From positions 1 to 64,000 of the forward strand of contig CALWET010000016.1 in assembly GCA_944377385.1 (NCBI GenBank): a stretch of DNA of 64,000 bases, written 5' to 3'. Under the pieces are notes generated by a model. That model was not told the origin of the DNA and made no database searches. It was given only the letters and a program-made list of their open reading frames with translations. Source of the stretch: an uncultured Lachnospiraceae bacterium. GTDB lineage: Bacteria; Bacillota; Clostridia; Lachnospirales; Lachnospiraceae. This document shows positions 8,147 to 16,349 of this stretch, one piece after another; positions within the stretch are counted from its first letter, which is position 1, and each line of letters opens with the position of its first letter. The translations under genes were made by a program, and so were the position numbers.

Positions 8147-9784
8147 ATGATATCTACATCCAATCTGACATTCAGAGTAGGCAAAAAGGCCCTGTTTGAA
8201 GATGTAAACATAAAATTTACCGAAGGGAACTGCTATGGGCTCATAGGTGCTAACGGCGCCGGAAAGTCTACCTTCCTCAAGATATTGTCTGGACAGCTTG
8301 AGCCCACCAGCGGAGAGGTGGTCATCTCAAAGAACCAGAGGCTCTCATTCCTTGAGCAGGATCAGTTCAAGTACGATGCCTACAATGTGCTGGATACAGT
8401 CATCATGGGCAATCAGAGGCTTTATGACATCATGAAGGAAAAGGATGCCATATATGCAAAGGAGGATTTTTCCGACGAGGATGGCATAAGGGCTGCTGAG
8501 CTTGAGGCGGAATTTGCCGAGCTTGGAGGCTGGGAGGCCGAATCCGATGCGGCATCGCTGCTGGAGGGCCTTGGTGTGGAGACAGAGCATCATTACAGCA
8601 TGATGGGCAGTCTGCCTGGCCCCCTCAAGGTAAAGGTCCTGCTGGCAAAGGCTCTTTTTGGAAATCCTGATATATTGCTTTTGGACGAGCCAACGAACCA
8701 TCTGGATCTGGATGCCATAGCCTGGCTGGAGGAATTCCTGATAAATTTTGACAATACGGTCATCACCGTATCCCACGACAGATATTTCCTGAACAAGGTG
8801 TGCACTGCCATTGCAGATATAGACTACGGCAAGATACAGCTTTATGCCGGAAACTATGATTTCTGGGTGGAGTCCTCTCAGCTTATGATCAGGCAGATGA
8901 AGGAGGCCAACAGAAAGAAGGAGGAGCAGATAAAGGAGCTGAAGGAATTCATAGCTCGCTTCTCGGCGAATGCCTCAAAGTCAAGGCAGGCTACATCAAG
9001 GAAGCGTGCCCTTGAAAAAATAGAGCTGGAGGAGATAAAGCCCTCCAGCAGGAAATATCCTTATATAGATTTCAAGCCGAACAGGGAGATAGGGAATGAG
9101 GTGCTGACAGTCACCAATCTGTCAAAGACCATAGACGGGGTAAAGGTACTTGACAATATCAGCTTTATCCTGGGCAGAGAGGACAAGGTGGCTCTGGTAG
9201 GACCAAATGAGCTGGCAAAGACTACGCTTTTCAGGATCCTGATGGGAGAGCTTGAGCCTGATGAGGGAGATTACAAGTGGGGCATCACCACCTCCCAGGC
9301 ATATTTCCCCAAGGACAACAGCCACGAGTTCGCTTCAGAGGATACGATTTATGAGTGGCTCATGCAGTACAGCCCGGAAAAGGATGTGACCTATGTAAGG
9401 GGCTTCCTTGGAAGGATGCTGTTTGCCGGAGATGACGGCATGAAGCATGTCAATGTCCTTTCCGGAGGAGAGAGGGTACGCTGCATGCTTTCAAAAATGA
9501 TGATCAGCGGATCAAACGTACTGATACTTGATGAGCCTACGGATCATCTGGACATGGAATCCATATCAGCCCTCAACAATGCCCTGATCAAGTTCCCTGG
9601 CGTGCTCATATTCTCATCCAGGGATCATCAGGTGGTGGAGACCACGGCCAATAGAATCATGGAGATAAGGGATGGCAGGCTCATAGACAAGATGACCACC
9701 TATGACGAGTATCTTGCAGCAGACGAACAGGCCAGAAAGAGCTTTACCTTTACTCTTACCGGTGATGATGCAAATGACAATTAA
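8147..9784 (+). CDS. ABC-F family ATPase (YkpA/YbiT type)
   Basis: Soluble protein with two ATPase domains and no membrane segment, of the group that acts on ribosomes. NBD1 has a normal Walker A (GANGAGKST, residues 34-42) and LLLDEPTNHLD, but its signature loop reads SLPGPLKVKV instead of LSGGQ. The inter-domain linker (around 255-300) is charged and helical as in ABC-F proteins. NBD2 has a normal signature (LSGGERVR) and LILDEPTDHLD, but its Walker A reads GPNELAKTT, lacking the second and third glycines. I recall similar drift in the YkpA/YbiT branch, so it is probably a subfamily trait. ATG 8147 follows AGAAAGGA. Resistance versus housekeeping function cannot be told. Confidence 0.9.
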   Translation: MISTSNLTFRVGKKALFEDVNIKFTEGNCYGLIGANGAGKSTFLKILSGQLEPTSGEVVISKNQRLSFLEQDQFKYDAYNVLDTVIMGNQRLYDIMKEKDAIYAKEDFSDEDGIRAAELEAEFAELGGWEAESDAASLLEGLGVETEHHYSMMGSLPGPLKVKVLLAKALFGNPDILLLDEPTNHLDLDAIAWLEEFLINFDNTVITVSHDRYFLNKVCTAIADIDYGKIQLYAGNYDFWVESSQLMIRQMKEANRKKEEQIKELKEFIARFSANASKSRQATSRKRALEKIELEEIKPSSRKYPYIDFKPNREIGNEVLTVTNLSKTIDGVKVLDNISFILGREDKVALVGPNELAKTTLFRILMGELEPDEGDYKWGITTSQAYFPKDNSHEFASEDTIYEWLMQYSPEKDVTYVRGFLGRMLFAGDDGMKHVNVLSGGERVRCMLSKMMISGSNVLILDEPTDHLDMESISALNNALIKFPGVLIFSSRDHQVVETTANRIMEIRDGRLIDKMTTYDEYLAADEQARKSFTFTLTGDDANDN

Positions 9785-9811
9785 ATGAAAAGCTGATCTA
9801 TAGCTAAAAAA

Positions 9812-9855
9812 GGCTCCGGCAGTCCTGCATCATGCAGTTCCTGCCGGAGTCTTGA
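9812..9855. terminator. Bidirectional terminator between ABC-F gene and yggS
   Basis: CTCCGGCAG (9814-9822) pairs with CTGCCGGAG (9841-9849), with an inner CTGCAT/ATGCAG stem. A-rich sequence lies on the left and TTGATTT on the right, so it can serve both convergent genes. Confidence 0.85.
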
Positions 9856-9856
9856 T

Positions 9857-10570
9857 TTAACCGTAATTTCTTGCTCCAAAGATGGCTGTGCCTATACGTA
9901 CCATGGTTGCGCCTTCCTCTATGGCGGCTATATAATCCCCGGTCATCCCCATGGACAGCTCCTGAGGCAGCTCTTCGTCAGAGATACCTTCATTGGTCAT
10001 AAGCTCCCTGAGCTCGCAAAGCAGCTCCCTGAGCCTTCTGAAATAGATCCTGTTTTGTTCTCCGTCCTCCGTGATGGGAGCAGAGGCCATCAGTCCGCGG
10101 ATATGGATGCCTGGAAGCTTGAGTATGTCTCTGGCAGCGGAAAGGAGCTCGCCACACTCGGGAGAAAATCCGAATTTAGAGGTCTCTTCTGCTATATTCA
10201 CCTCAAGGAGTATGTCCATGGAGGTATCTGCCTTCTGACATTCTCTGGAGATGACTTCAGCCAGATGGAGGCTGTCTACCGAGTGTATCATACTGACTTT
10301 GCCGATAAGCTTTTTTACCTTATTTGTCTGAAGATGGCCTATCATGTGTATGCGGCAGCCCTCAGGCATATGATCATATTTTTCAACTATTTCCTGCACG
10401 TAGTTTTCCCCAAAATCAAGGATACCGCACTCGGCTGCCTCCATAACAGCCTCTATAGGCTTTGTCTTGGATACGGCTATCAGCTTTACCTCTGAGTTCT
10501 CTCTGCCGCAGCTTCTGCAGGCTCTGTCTATATTTTCTTTTACTTTTTTAAGATTGTCCTTTATATTCAT
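9857..10570 (-). CDS. yggS: YggS/PLPBP family pyridoxal phosphate homeostasis protein
   Basis: Binds PLP without known catalytic activity and helps balance vitamin B6 and amino acid pools. The 237-residue single-domain fold is recognised by AVSKTKP with the PLP lysine near residue 37, FGENYVQE, MIGHLQTNK, IHSVDS and the C-terminal SMGM...GATMVRIGTAIFGAR phosphate-binding segment. The start at 10570 follows GGAAGGAAG; a longer in-frame version from 10684 would add 38 residues unlike the family. In many Firmicutes this gene lies with sepF and division genes; here it stands alone, convergent with the ABC-F gene and divergent from brnQ. Confidence 0.92.
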   Translation of the reverse strand: MNIKDNLKKVKENIDRACRSCGRENSEVKLIAVSKTKPIEAVMEAAECGILDFGENYVQEIVEKYDHMPEGCRIHMIGHLQTNKVKKLIGKVSMIHSVDSLHLAEVISRECQKADTSMDILLEVNIAEETSKFGFSPECGELLSAARDILKLPGIHIRGLMASAPITEDGEQNRIYFRRLRELLCELRELMTNEGISDEELPQELSMGMTGDYIAAIEEGATMVRIGTAIFGARNYG

Positions 10571-10799
10571 AAGCTTGACTTCCTTCCTGAGGATATATTT
10601 TACCACATAAGACGATCTGATTTCCAGATTATGCTCACGAGGGACGGGAAATATCAGAGAAAATGCTTCTTTCTGAGATTTCACTTGTATAAAAGCTGTT
10701 TATGTACTAATATGGGTACAATTACCCGTAAACTGAAGCTGGAACTCTGACACAGAGCAGAGCCATTTTGCACAGCCATATCAAAAAAGGAGACACGGT

Positions 10800-11990
10800 A
10801 TGAAAAAGCTTGAGTTCAGGAAGCTGGTACTGATAGGCGTAACATTATTTTCGATGTTTTTTGGAGCTGGAAATCTTATATTTCCGCCGTATCTTGGATA
10901 TCTGGCCGGAGAAAGCGCCCTGCCGGCCTTTGTAGGCTTTGTGGTCACTGCCGTGGTCTTTCCTGTGCTTGGAGTGGCAGCTGTGGCCAGGATGGGAGGG
11001 CTTGATCACCTGTGCAAGAGAGTGCATCCGGGCTTTTCCCTGCTTTTTTCCTTTGCGGTCTATCTGTGCATAGGCCCCATGCTGGCGATTCCAAGGACTA
11101 CCAGCACAAGCTATGCCATGTTTGCCTTCCTTACTGACAGGCTGGGAGACGGGACAGTTGCCGGAGTGAGCATACAGTTTCTGGTAAGCTTCATATACTC
11201 CCTTTTGTTTTTCCTTGCAGCCGGGATAGTGGCAAAAAGGCCTGAAAAGCTCAAGGACAGGCTTGGAAAGCGCCTGACGCCGGTGCTTATTGCCCTCATA
11301 GTCATACTTTTTATTGCAGGGCTCGTGCATACTGAGCTGCCTGTGTCTCCGGCAAGCGGAGCCTATGCAGAGTCTGCTCTGGGCACAGGCTTTGTAGAGG
11401 GCTACAACACCATGGATACTCTTGCTGCCATGGTATTTGGTATAGTCATAGCCCTCAACATAAGAGACCTGGGCATAAGTGACAGCAATGATGTTGCAAA
11501 GGAGACCATCCGTGGAGGAGTCATAGCAGGCATATTCCTGGCTTCGATGTACGGGATGTTGAGTTTTCTCGGCACAAAAAGCGGCAGCCTGGTGGAGGGA
11601 GCGCAAAATGGTACAGAGATACTTACTGCCCTTGCCGGAAGCTTTTTCGGGGATGCGGGCTCGCTGGTCCTTGCGGCCATTTATTTCATAGCCTGCTTCA
11701 ATGTATGTGTCAGTCTTATATCCAGCTGTTCAAAGTTTTTTGCTGAAAAGCTTACCTTCCTGAGCTTTGATGCCTGGAGATGGATTGTTACCGCTTGGAG
11801 CTTCTGCATCTCCATAAGAGGGCTCAATGCCATACTGGCCATATCCACGCCCATACTCAGCGTGATATATCCAGTGGCCATGGTGGTCATAATCCTGAAT
11901 CTCCTGCCCTTCAGGATCTTTGAAAATGCTATTCTGCACAAGGTCTGTGTGGCAGCAGCCTTGCTGTATGGCATATATACGGTGGTGTAA
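10800..11990 (+). CDS. brnQ: Branched-chain amino acid transport system II carrier protein
   Basis: Cation-coupled symporter of the LIVCS family for leucine, isoleucine and valine. The 396-residue protein starts with the family's N-terminal SMFFGAGNLIFPPYLG segment (about 18-33) and has roughly twelve hydrophobic helices, including GPMLAIPRTTSTSYAMF. Start ATG 10800 follows AAAAAAGGAGA. It is divergent from yggS and followed by malQ after 96 bases. The 115-base leader contains a short GGGTA/TACCC hairpin but no T-box signature that I can see. Confidence 0.93.
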   Translation: MKKLEFRKLVLIGVTLFSMFFGAGNLIFPPYLGYLAGESALPAFVGFVVTAVVFPVLGVAAVARMGGLDHLCKRVHPGFSLLFSFAVYLCIGPMLAIPRTTSTSYAMFAFLTDRLGDGTVAGVSIQFLVSFIYSLLFFLAAGIVAKRPEKLKDRLGKRLTPVLIALIVILFIAGLVHTELPVSPASGAYAESALGTGFVEGYNTMDTLAAMVFGIVIALNIRDLGISDSNDVAKETIRGGVIAGIFLASMYGMLSFLGTKSGSLVEGAQNGTEILTALAGSFFGDAGSLVLAAIYFIACFNVCVSLISSCSKFFAEKLTFLSFDAWRWIVTAWSFCISIRGLNAILAISTPILSVIYPVAMVVIILNLLPFRIFENAILHKVCVAAALLYGIYTVV

Positions 11991-12086
11991 GCTGACATAC
12001 CATGGATCGTTCGATATAAGAGCGCATGCATATGACGACAGCAGATACATGACGTCATCAAAAATATGATATAAAGGAGACCGGAT

Positions 12087-13583
12087 ATGAGAGGTGCCGG
12101 TGTGTTGATGCCTGTATTCAGCCTGCCCGGGCGATATGGTATAGGTACTCTTGGGAAAAATGCATATGACTTTGCGGAGGCCCTCAGCCAGGCGGGACAG
12201 AGCTATTGGCAGATACTTCCCCTTGGGCCCACGAGCCTGGGAGATTCGCCCTATCAGTCCTTTTCCACCTTTGCAGGCAATCCATATTTCATAGATCTGG
12301 AAAGCTTTGATGAAAATGTTCTTCCAAAGAAGCTGATAAAAGGTTTTGATTTTGGAGCTGACGAGACCAGGATCGACTATGGCCTTTTGTATGAGGGACG
12401 TTTAAAGCTCCTGTATCATGCTTATCAGGTTGAAAATTACTGCGGGCTGGAAAAGGAGTTTCCGGATTTTGAACCCTTTTGCAGGGAAAATGCATTTTGG
12501 TTGGAGGATTTTGCTCTCTTTATGAGCATAAAGGAGCAGGAGGAAGGACGCCCCTGGTATGAATGGCCAAAGCCCCTCAGAGAACGGGACGAGTCCGAGC
12601 TTTCGAAGCTTCAAAGCGTTCTTGGGGACCGGATACGCTTTCACAAGTGGCTTCAGTACAAATTTCACAGCCAGTGGAGTGCACTGAAGAAGCATGTGAA
12701 TGGACTGGGGATCAGCCTGATCGGTGATCTGCCCATATATATATCCTATGATTCCTCGGACGTTTGGGCGGATCCGCAGCTATTTGCCATGGACGGAGAG
12801 CGCAGGCCCAGGTGGGTGGCAGGTGTCCCTCCGGATGCCTTTTCATCCACAGGACAGCTTTGGGGCAACCCCGTATATGACTGGAGCTATCATGAAAAAA
12901 CAGGCTTTGACTGGTGGATAAAGCGCATAGGACATAGCTTTGAGCTGGTGGATGAGCTGAGGCTGGATCATTTCAGGGGATTTGATGCCTATTACTGTGT
13001 ACCTGCAGGGGATGCCACGGCAGAGCACGGGCACTGGGAGCAGGGACCTGGCATGAAGCTCTTTGACGCAGTAAAAAGGAAGCTTGGAAAAAGGCGCATC
13101 ATAGCAGAAGATCTGGGCGTCATGACAGACAGCGTAAGGGAACTTTTAAGGGAGAGCGGCTTTCCCGGAATGAAGGTATTGGAATTTGCCTTTGATCCAA
13201 GCGGAGGCTCGGATTATCTGCCCCATCGCTGGACAAAGGATTCCGTAGGCTATACCGGAACCCACGACAATGAGACTCTGGAGGCGTGGATAAAGGAGCT
13301 TCCAAAGGACGAGGCTGCCTTTGCCGCAGAATATCTGTCCCTTGATAAAAAAGACAGGAGCGCATGGGGTGACCGAATGATCAGGACAGTGCTAATGTCG
13401 GCGGCAGATACGGTCATCATCCCCATGGCAGATTGGCTTTCCCTGGGCAGTGAGGCCCGTATAAATGAGCCCTCCACCTTTGGAGGCAACTGGTGCTGGA
13501 GGATGGAAAAGGCTGCCTTTGGCAAAAAATTGATAAAGAGGATGCACAGGCTTACCTGGCTTTACGGGAGGACGGCTACATGA
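12087..13583 (+). CDS. malQ: 4-alpha-glucanotransferase (amylomaltase)
   Basis: GH77 enzyme that disproportionates maltodextrins, joining chains released from glycogen or imported maltose. The 498-residue length is normal. Family landmarks are SYWQILPLGPTSLGDSPYQS near the N-terminus, LRLDHFRGFDAYY with the nucleophile Asp, IAEDLG with the acid/base Glu, and YTGTHDNETL with the stabilising Asp. All three catalytic residues are therefore present, in contrast to the GH13 protein two genes downstream. AAAGGAGA precedes the ATG. Its TGA overlaps the start of exoA (ATGA at 13580). Confidence 0.95.
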   Translation: MRGAGVLMPVFSLPGRYGIGTLGKNAYDFAEALSQAGQSYWQILPLGPTSLGDSPYQSFSTFAGNPYFIDLESFDENVLPKKLIKGFDFGADETRIDYGLLYEGRLKLLYHAYQVENYCGLEKEFPDFEPFCRENAFWLEDFALFMSIKEQEEGRPWYEWPKPLRERDESELSKLQSVLGDRIRFHKWLQYKFHSQWSALKKHVNGLGISLIGDLPIYISYDSSDVWADPQLFAMDGERRPRWVAGVPPDAFSSTGQLWGNPVYDWSYHEKTGFDWWIKRIGHSFELVDELRLDHFRGFDAYYCVPAGDATAEHGHWEQGPGMKLFDAVKRKLGKRRIIAEDLGVMTDSVRELLRESGFPGMKVLEFAFDPSGGSDYLPHRWTKDSVGYTGTHDNETLEAWIKELPKDEAAFAAEYLSLDKKDRSAWGDRMIRTVLMSAADTVIIPMADWLSLGSEARINEPSTFGGNWCWRMEKAAFGKKLIKRMHRLTWLYGRTAT

Positions 13584-14335
13584 AAAAATACATATCCTGG
13601 AATGTAAACGGGCTCAGGGCTGTGATGAACAAGGGCTTTTCTGAATTCTTTGAAAGGGAGCAGGCCGATGCCTTCTGCCTTCAGGAGACAAAGCTTCAGG
13701 AGGGCCAGATAGAGCTGAGCTTTGAGGGCTACAAAAGCTACTGGGATTACGCAGATAAAAAAGGCTATGCCGGAACGGCTATATTTACAAAGGAGGAGCC
13801 CATTTCAGTAAGAAGGGGCATGCCCTTTGAGGAGCATGACAGAGAGGGCAGGGTAGTGTGCCTGGAATATGAGGATCATTTCCTTATGACCGTATATACT
13901 CCCAATTCTCAAAATGAGCTTCAGAGGCTCGATTACCGGATGAAGTGGGAGGACGACTTCAGAAGCTATATCACCTCCCTGGCAAAGGAAAAGCCCTTGA
14001 TATTCTGTGGAGATCTCAATGTGGCCCATGAGCCCATAGACCTGAAAAATGACAGGACCAATCATAAAAATGCCGGCTTTACCGATGAGGAAAGGGCAAA
14101 GATGTCCAGGCTTCTGGACAGCGGCTTTACCGACACCTTCAGGTATCTCTACCCTGAAAAGGAGCAGTACAGCTGGTGGTCCTACAGGATGAATGCCAGG
14201 GCCAAGGATGTGGGCTGGCGTATAGACTATTTCATAGTTTCAGATGACATAAGAGACAGGGTAAAGGATTCCGTGATCTATACAGATGTTATGGGATCGG
14301 ACCATGCCCCGGTGGGACTTATGATAGATATCTGA
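13580..14335 (+). CDS. exoA: Exodeoxyribonuclease III (AP endonuclease)
   Basis: Cleaves abasic sites and degrades DNA from 3' ends in base-excision repair. The 251-residue EEP-fold protein shows ISWNVNGLRA at the N-terminus, FCLQETKLQ with the metal-binding Glu, FCGDLNVAHEPIDL with Asp and Asn, WRIDYFIVS and the terminal GSDHAPV with the catalytic His. The start at 13580 gives the family N-terminus (MKKYISWN) and overlaps the malQ stop by four bases. Coupling of a repair gene to malQ looks like operon packing rather than functional association. A terminator follows directly. Confidence 0.95.
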   Translation: MKKYISWNVNGLRAVMNKGFSEFFEREQADAFCLQETKLQEGQIELSFEGYKSYWDYADKKGYAGTAIFTKEEPISVRRGMPFEEHDREGRVVCLEYEDHFLMTVYTPNSQNELQRLDYRMKWEDDFRSYITSLAKEKPLIFCGDLNVAHEPIDLKNDRTNHKNAGFTDEERAKMSRLLDSGFTDTFRYLYPEKEQYSWWSYRMNARAKDVGWRIDYFIVSDDIRDRVKDSVIYTDVMGSDHAPVGLMIDI

Positions 14336-14336
14336 T

Positions 14337-14370
14337 GGCCGCAAAGAAAAAGGCTTTGCGGCCTTTCTTT
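14337..14370 (+). terminator. Rho-independent terminator after exoA
   Basis: GGCCGCAAAG (14337-14346) pairs perfectly with CTTTGCGGCC (14354-14363), followed by TTTCTTT. Confidence 0.92.
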
Positions 14371-14459
14371 ATGCAACCATGCCAATATGTCAATATACAG
14401 TACCTGTTTTTTGTGGTACAATGACCATATCAGTATTAAAAGGCAGGGCCCAGGGGCAT

Positions 14460-16331
14460 ATGGATACAGGTATGAATATAAAAAGCATAGATGGATTAAA
14501 TGATGTGATCCATGATTTTGGCTGCTCCGTGGCCAGTGACAAGACAGTATCCTTCCATGTCCCAAGGCATTGTGGCAGCCTGAGCCTTGTTCTTTTTAAA
14601 AATGGAAAGAGGCTCAAAAAAATAGACTTTCCGGTTTCAAAGCGTATGGGAGATGTATGGCGGCTGAGGCTTGAGGGAGTACCGCTGGATGGCAGCATCT
14701 CCTATGTCTATGAGGCAGATGGAGTGGAATTTCCTGATAGCTTTGGGACGGCCTTTGAGGGAAGAGAACAGTTCAAAAACAAAAGGCAGGCCGAGAAGGC
14801 GCCGAGGGCTGTCATAAGGGATTCCATGGCCACGGGCCTGCAGCCCCTTGAGCATCTCATCCCCTATGAAGAGAGCATCATATACAGGCTCCATGTGAGA
14901 GGCTTTACAGAGGACAGGAGCTCAGAGCTCCCGGCTCAGCAGAAGGGTACCTTTTTTGGGCTTTGCTCAAAGCTTCCTTACCTTAAAGAGCTTGGTGTTA
15001 CGGCCATAGAGCTCATGCCGGCCTATGAGTTCTGCGAGCTCCAGGGCAGAGGAGCTTCAAAGTCAGGGGCCATGTCCCCCGATGACAGAGTAAATTACTG
15101 GGGCTTTACCCCCGAGGCTCTGAGATTTGCGCCCAAGGCGGCTTTTGGTGGAGAACAGGGACTGAGGGAGCTTATAGAAGCAGTCCATCGTCAGGGTATG
15201 GAGCTTATTTTGGATATGTATTTTACCGGCAACGAGTCAGAGGACTATGTATTGTCAGTCCTTCGCAGCTGGAGATACAGATACGGCATAGACGGAGTAC
15301 ATATCGTGGGCTATGCCCCCATAAAGCTTCTTTTAAACGACCCCTATCTTAGGGGCATGAAGCTTATGGCGGACAGCATAAATGAAAATGATCTCTGCAG
15401 GAGAGAGGATGAAGCTTCTTTTCCGATAAAGCGCGAGGAAGTGACAGAGCCCGGCACAGCAGCCACATATAATGACGGCTTTCAGGACAGCATGCGGCGC
15501 TTCCTCAAGGGAGACGAGGGTATGATACCTGAGGCCATGGGCCTCATAAGAGAAAACGGAGACCGTATCGCACGCATAAATTATATTGCGAATGTCTCAG
15601 GCTTTTCACTGATGGATGTTTATTCCTATGATCAAAAGCACAATGAGGCAAATGGAGAAAAGGGCGCTGACGGTACGGATTTCAACTTCAGCTGGAATTG
15701 CGGAGAGGAAGGGCCTTCCAGAAAAAAGCGTGTAAATGAGCTTAGGCGCAGGCTTTATAAAAATGCCATGACACTGACATTGCTCAGCCGGGGAACGCCT
15801 CTCATAAATTCCGGAGATGAGATGGGCCATACAAAAAAAGGCAACAACAATTCCTGGTGTATGGACGGACCCATCGAGTGGATAAACTGGAAGGATATAG
15901 AAAAAAACAGGGATATTTTTGATTTTGTAAGCAGGCTCATCAGGCTCAGAAAGGAACATCCCATTTTCCGGACTGCGGTCAGGGGAACGGATTATCTCTA
16001 TACAGGCCTGCCTGACCTTTCCTTTCATGGAAAAAGTGCATGGAAGGTGGATATGGAGAATTATCGCAGACAGCTTGGCATCTGCTTTAACGGAGATTAT
16101 GCAAAGCTTCCCTCTGGAAAGGCTGATGACAGCTTTTATCTGGCGGTGAACATGCACTGGGAGAGCCACAGGTTCTACCTGCCAAAGCTTATGAAGGACA
16201 GGCGCTGGTATCTGCTGATGGATACGTCGAGGCCAGATTCTTTTGTGGATGAGGAGGCGCCTGAGGAGCTTGAGCTTCAGGACAGCATAAGCCTGCCTGC
16301 AAGAAGCATCATCCTGCTGACAGGAAGATAG
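14460..16331 (+). CDS. GlgX/isoamylase-like GH13 protein lacking catalytic residues
   Basis: Overall fold matches a glycogen debranching enzyme: an N-terminal CBM48-like domain, a GH13 barrel, and blocks such as SYDQKHNEANGE, SWNCGEEGP and GDEMGHTKKGNNNSWC that are hallmarks of GlgX. The catalytic sites are degenerate. The nucleophile position in DGVHIVGY is Val (codon 15306-15308), the acid/base position in KLMADS is Asp (15372-15374), the stabiliser position in IANVSGFSL is Ser (15597-15599), and the region I Asn-His pair is replaced. It should therefore not hydrolyse glycosidic bonds. A glucan-binding, scaffolding or regulatory role is inferred. ATG 14460 follows AGGGGC; ATG 14475 is possible. 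It lies 18 bases before glgB. Confidence 0.85.
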   Translation: MDTGMNIKSIDGLNDVIHDFGCSVASDKTVSFHVPRHCGSLSLVLFKNGKRLKKIDFPVSKRMGDVWRLRLEGVPLDGSISYVYEADGVEFPDSFGTAFEGREQFKNKRQAEKAPRAVIRDSMATGLQPLEHLIPYEESIIYRLHVRGFTEDRSSELPAQQKGTFFGLCSKLPYLKELGVTAIELMPAYEFCELQGRGASKSGAMSPDDRVNYWGFTPEALRFAPKAAFGGEQGLRELIEAVHRQGMELILDMYFTGNESEDYVLSVLRSWRYRYGIDGVHIVGYAPIKLLLNDPYLRGMKLMADSINENDLCRREDEASFPIKREEVTEPGTAATYNDGFQDSMRRFLKGDEGMIPEAMGLIRENGDRIARINYIANVSGFSLMDVYSYDQKHNEANGEKGADGTDFNFSWNCGEEGPSRKKRVNELRRRLYKNAMTLTLLSRGTPLINSGDEMGHTKKGNNNSWCMDGPIEWINWKDIEKNRDIFDFVSRLIRLRKEHPIFRTAVRGTDYLYTGLPDLSFHGKSAWKVDMENYRRQLGICFNGDYAKLPSGKADDSFYLAVNMHWESHRFYLPKLMKDRRWYLLMDTSRPDSFVDEEAPEELELQDSISLPARSIILLTGR

Positions 16332-16349
16332 ATATGGGGGTTATGTAAA

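Noticed and set aside
10685..10799. Possible T-box leader before brnQ
   Set aside because: No T-box sequence (AGGGTGGNACCGCG) and too short.
10845..11606. 253-codon minus-strand frame opposite brnQ
   Set aside because: His/Lys/Ser-rich complement of membrane helices, a typical antisense artefact.
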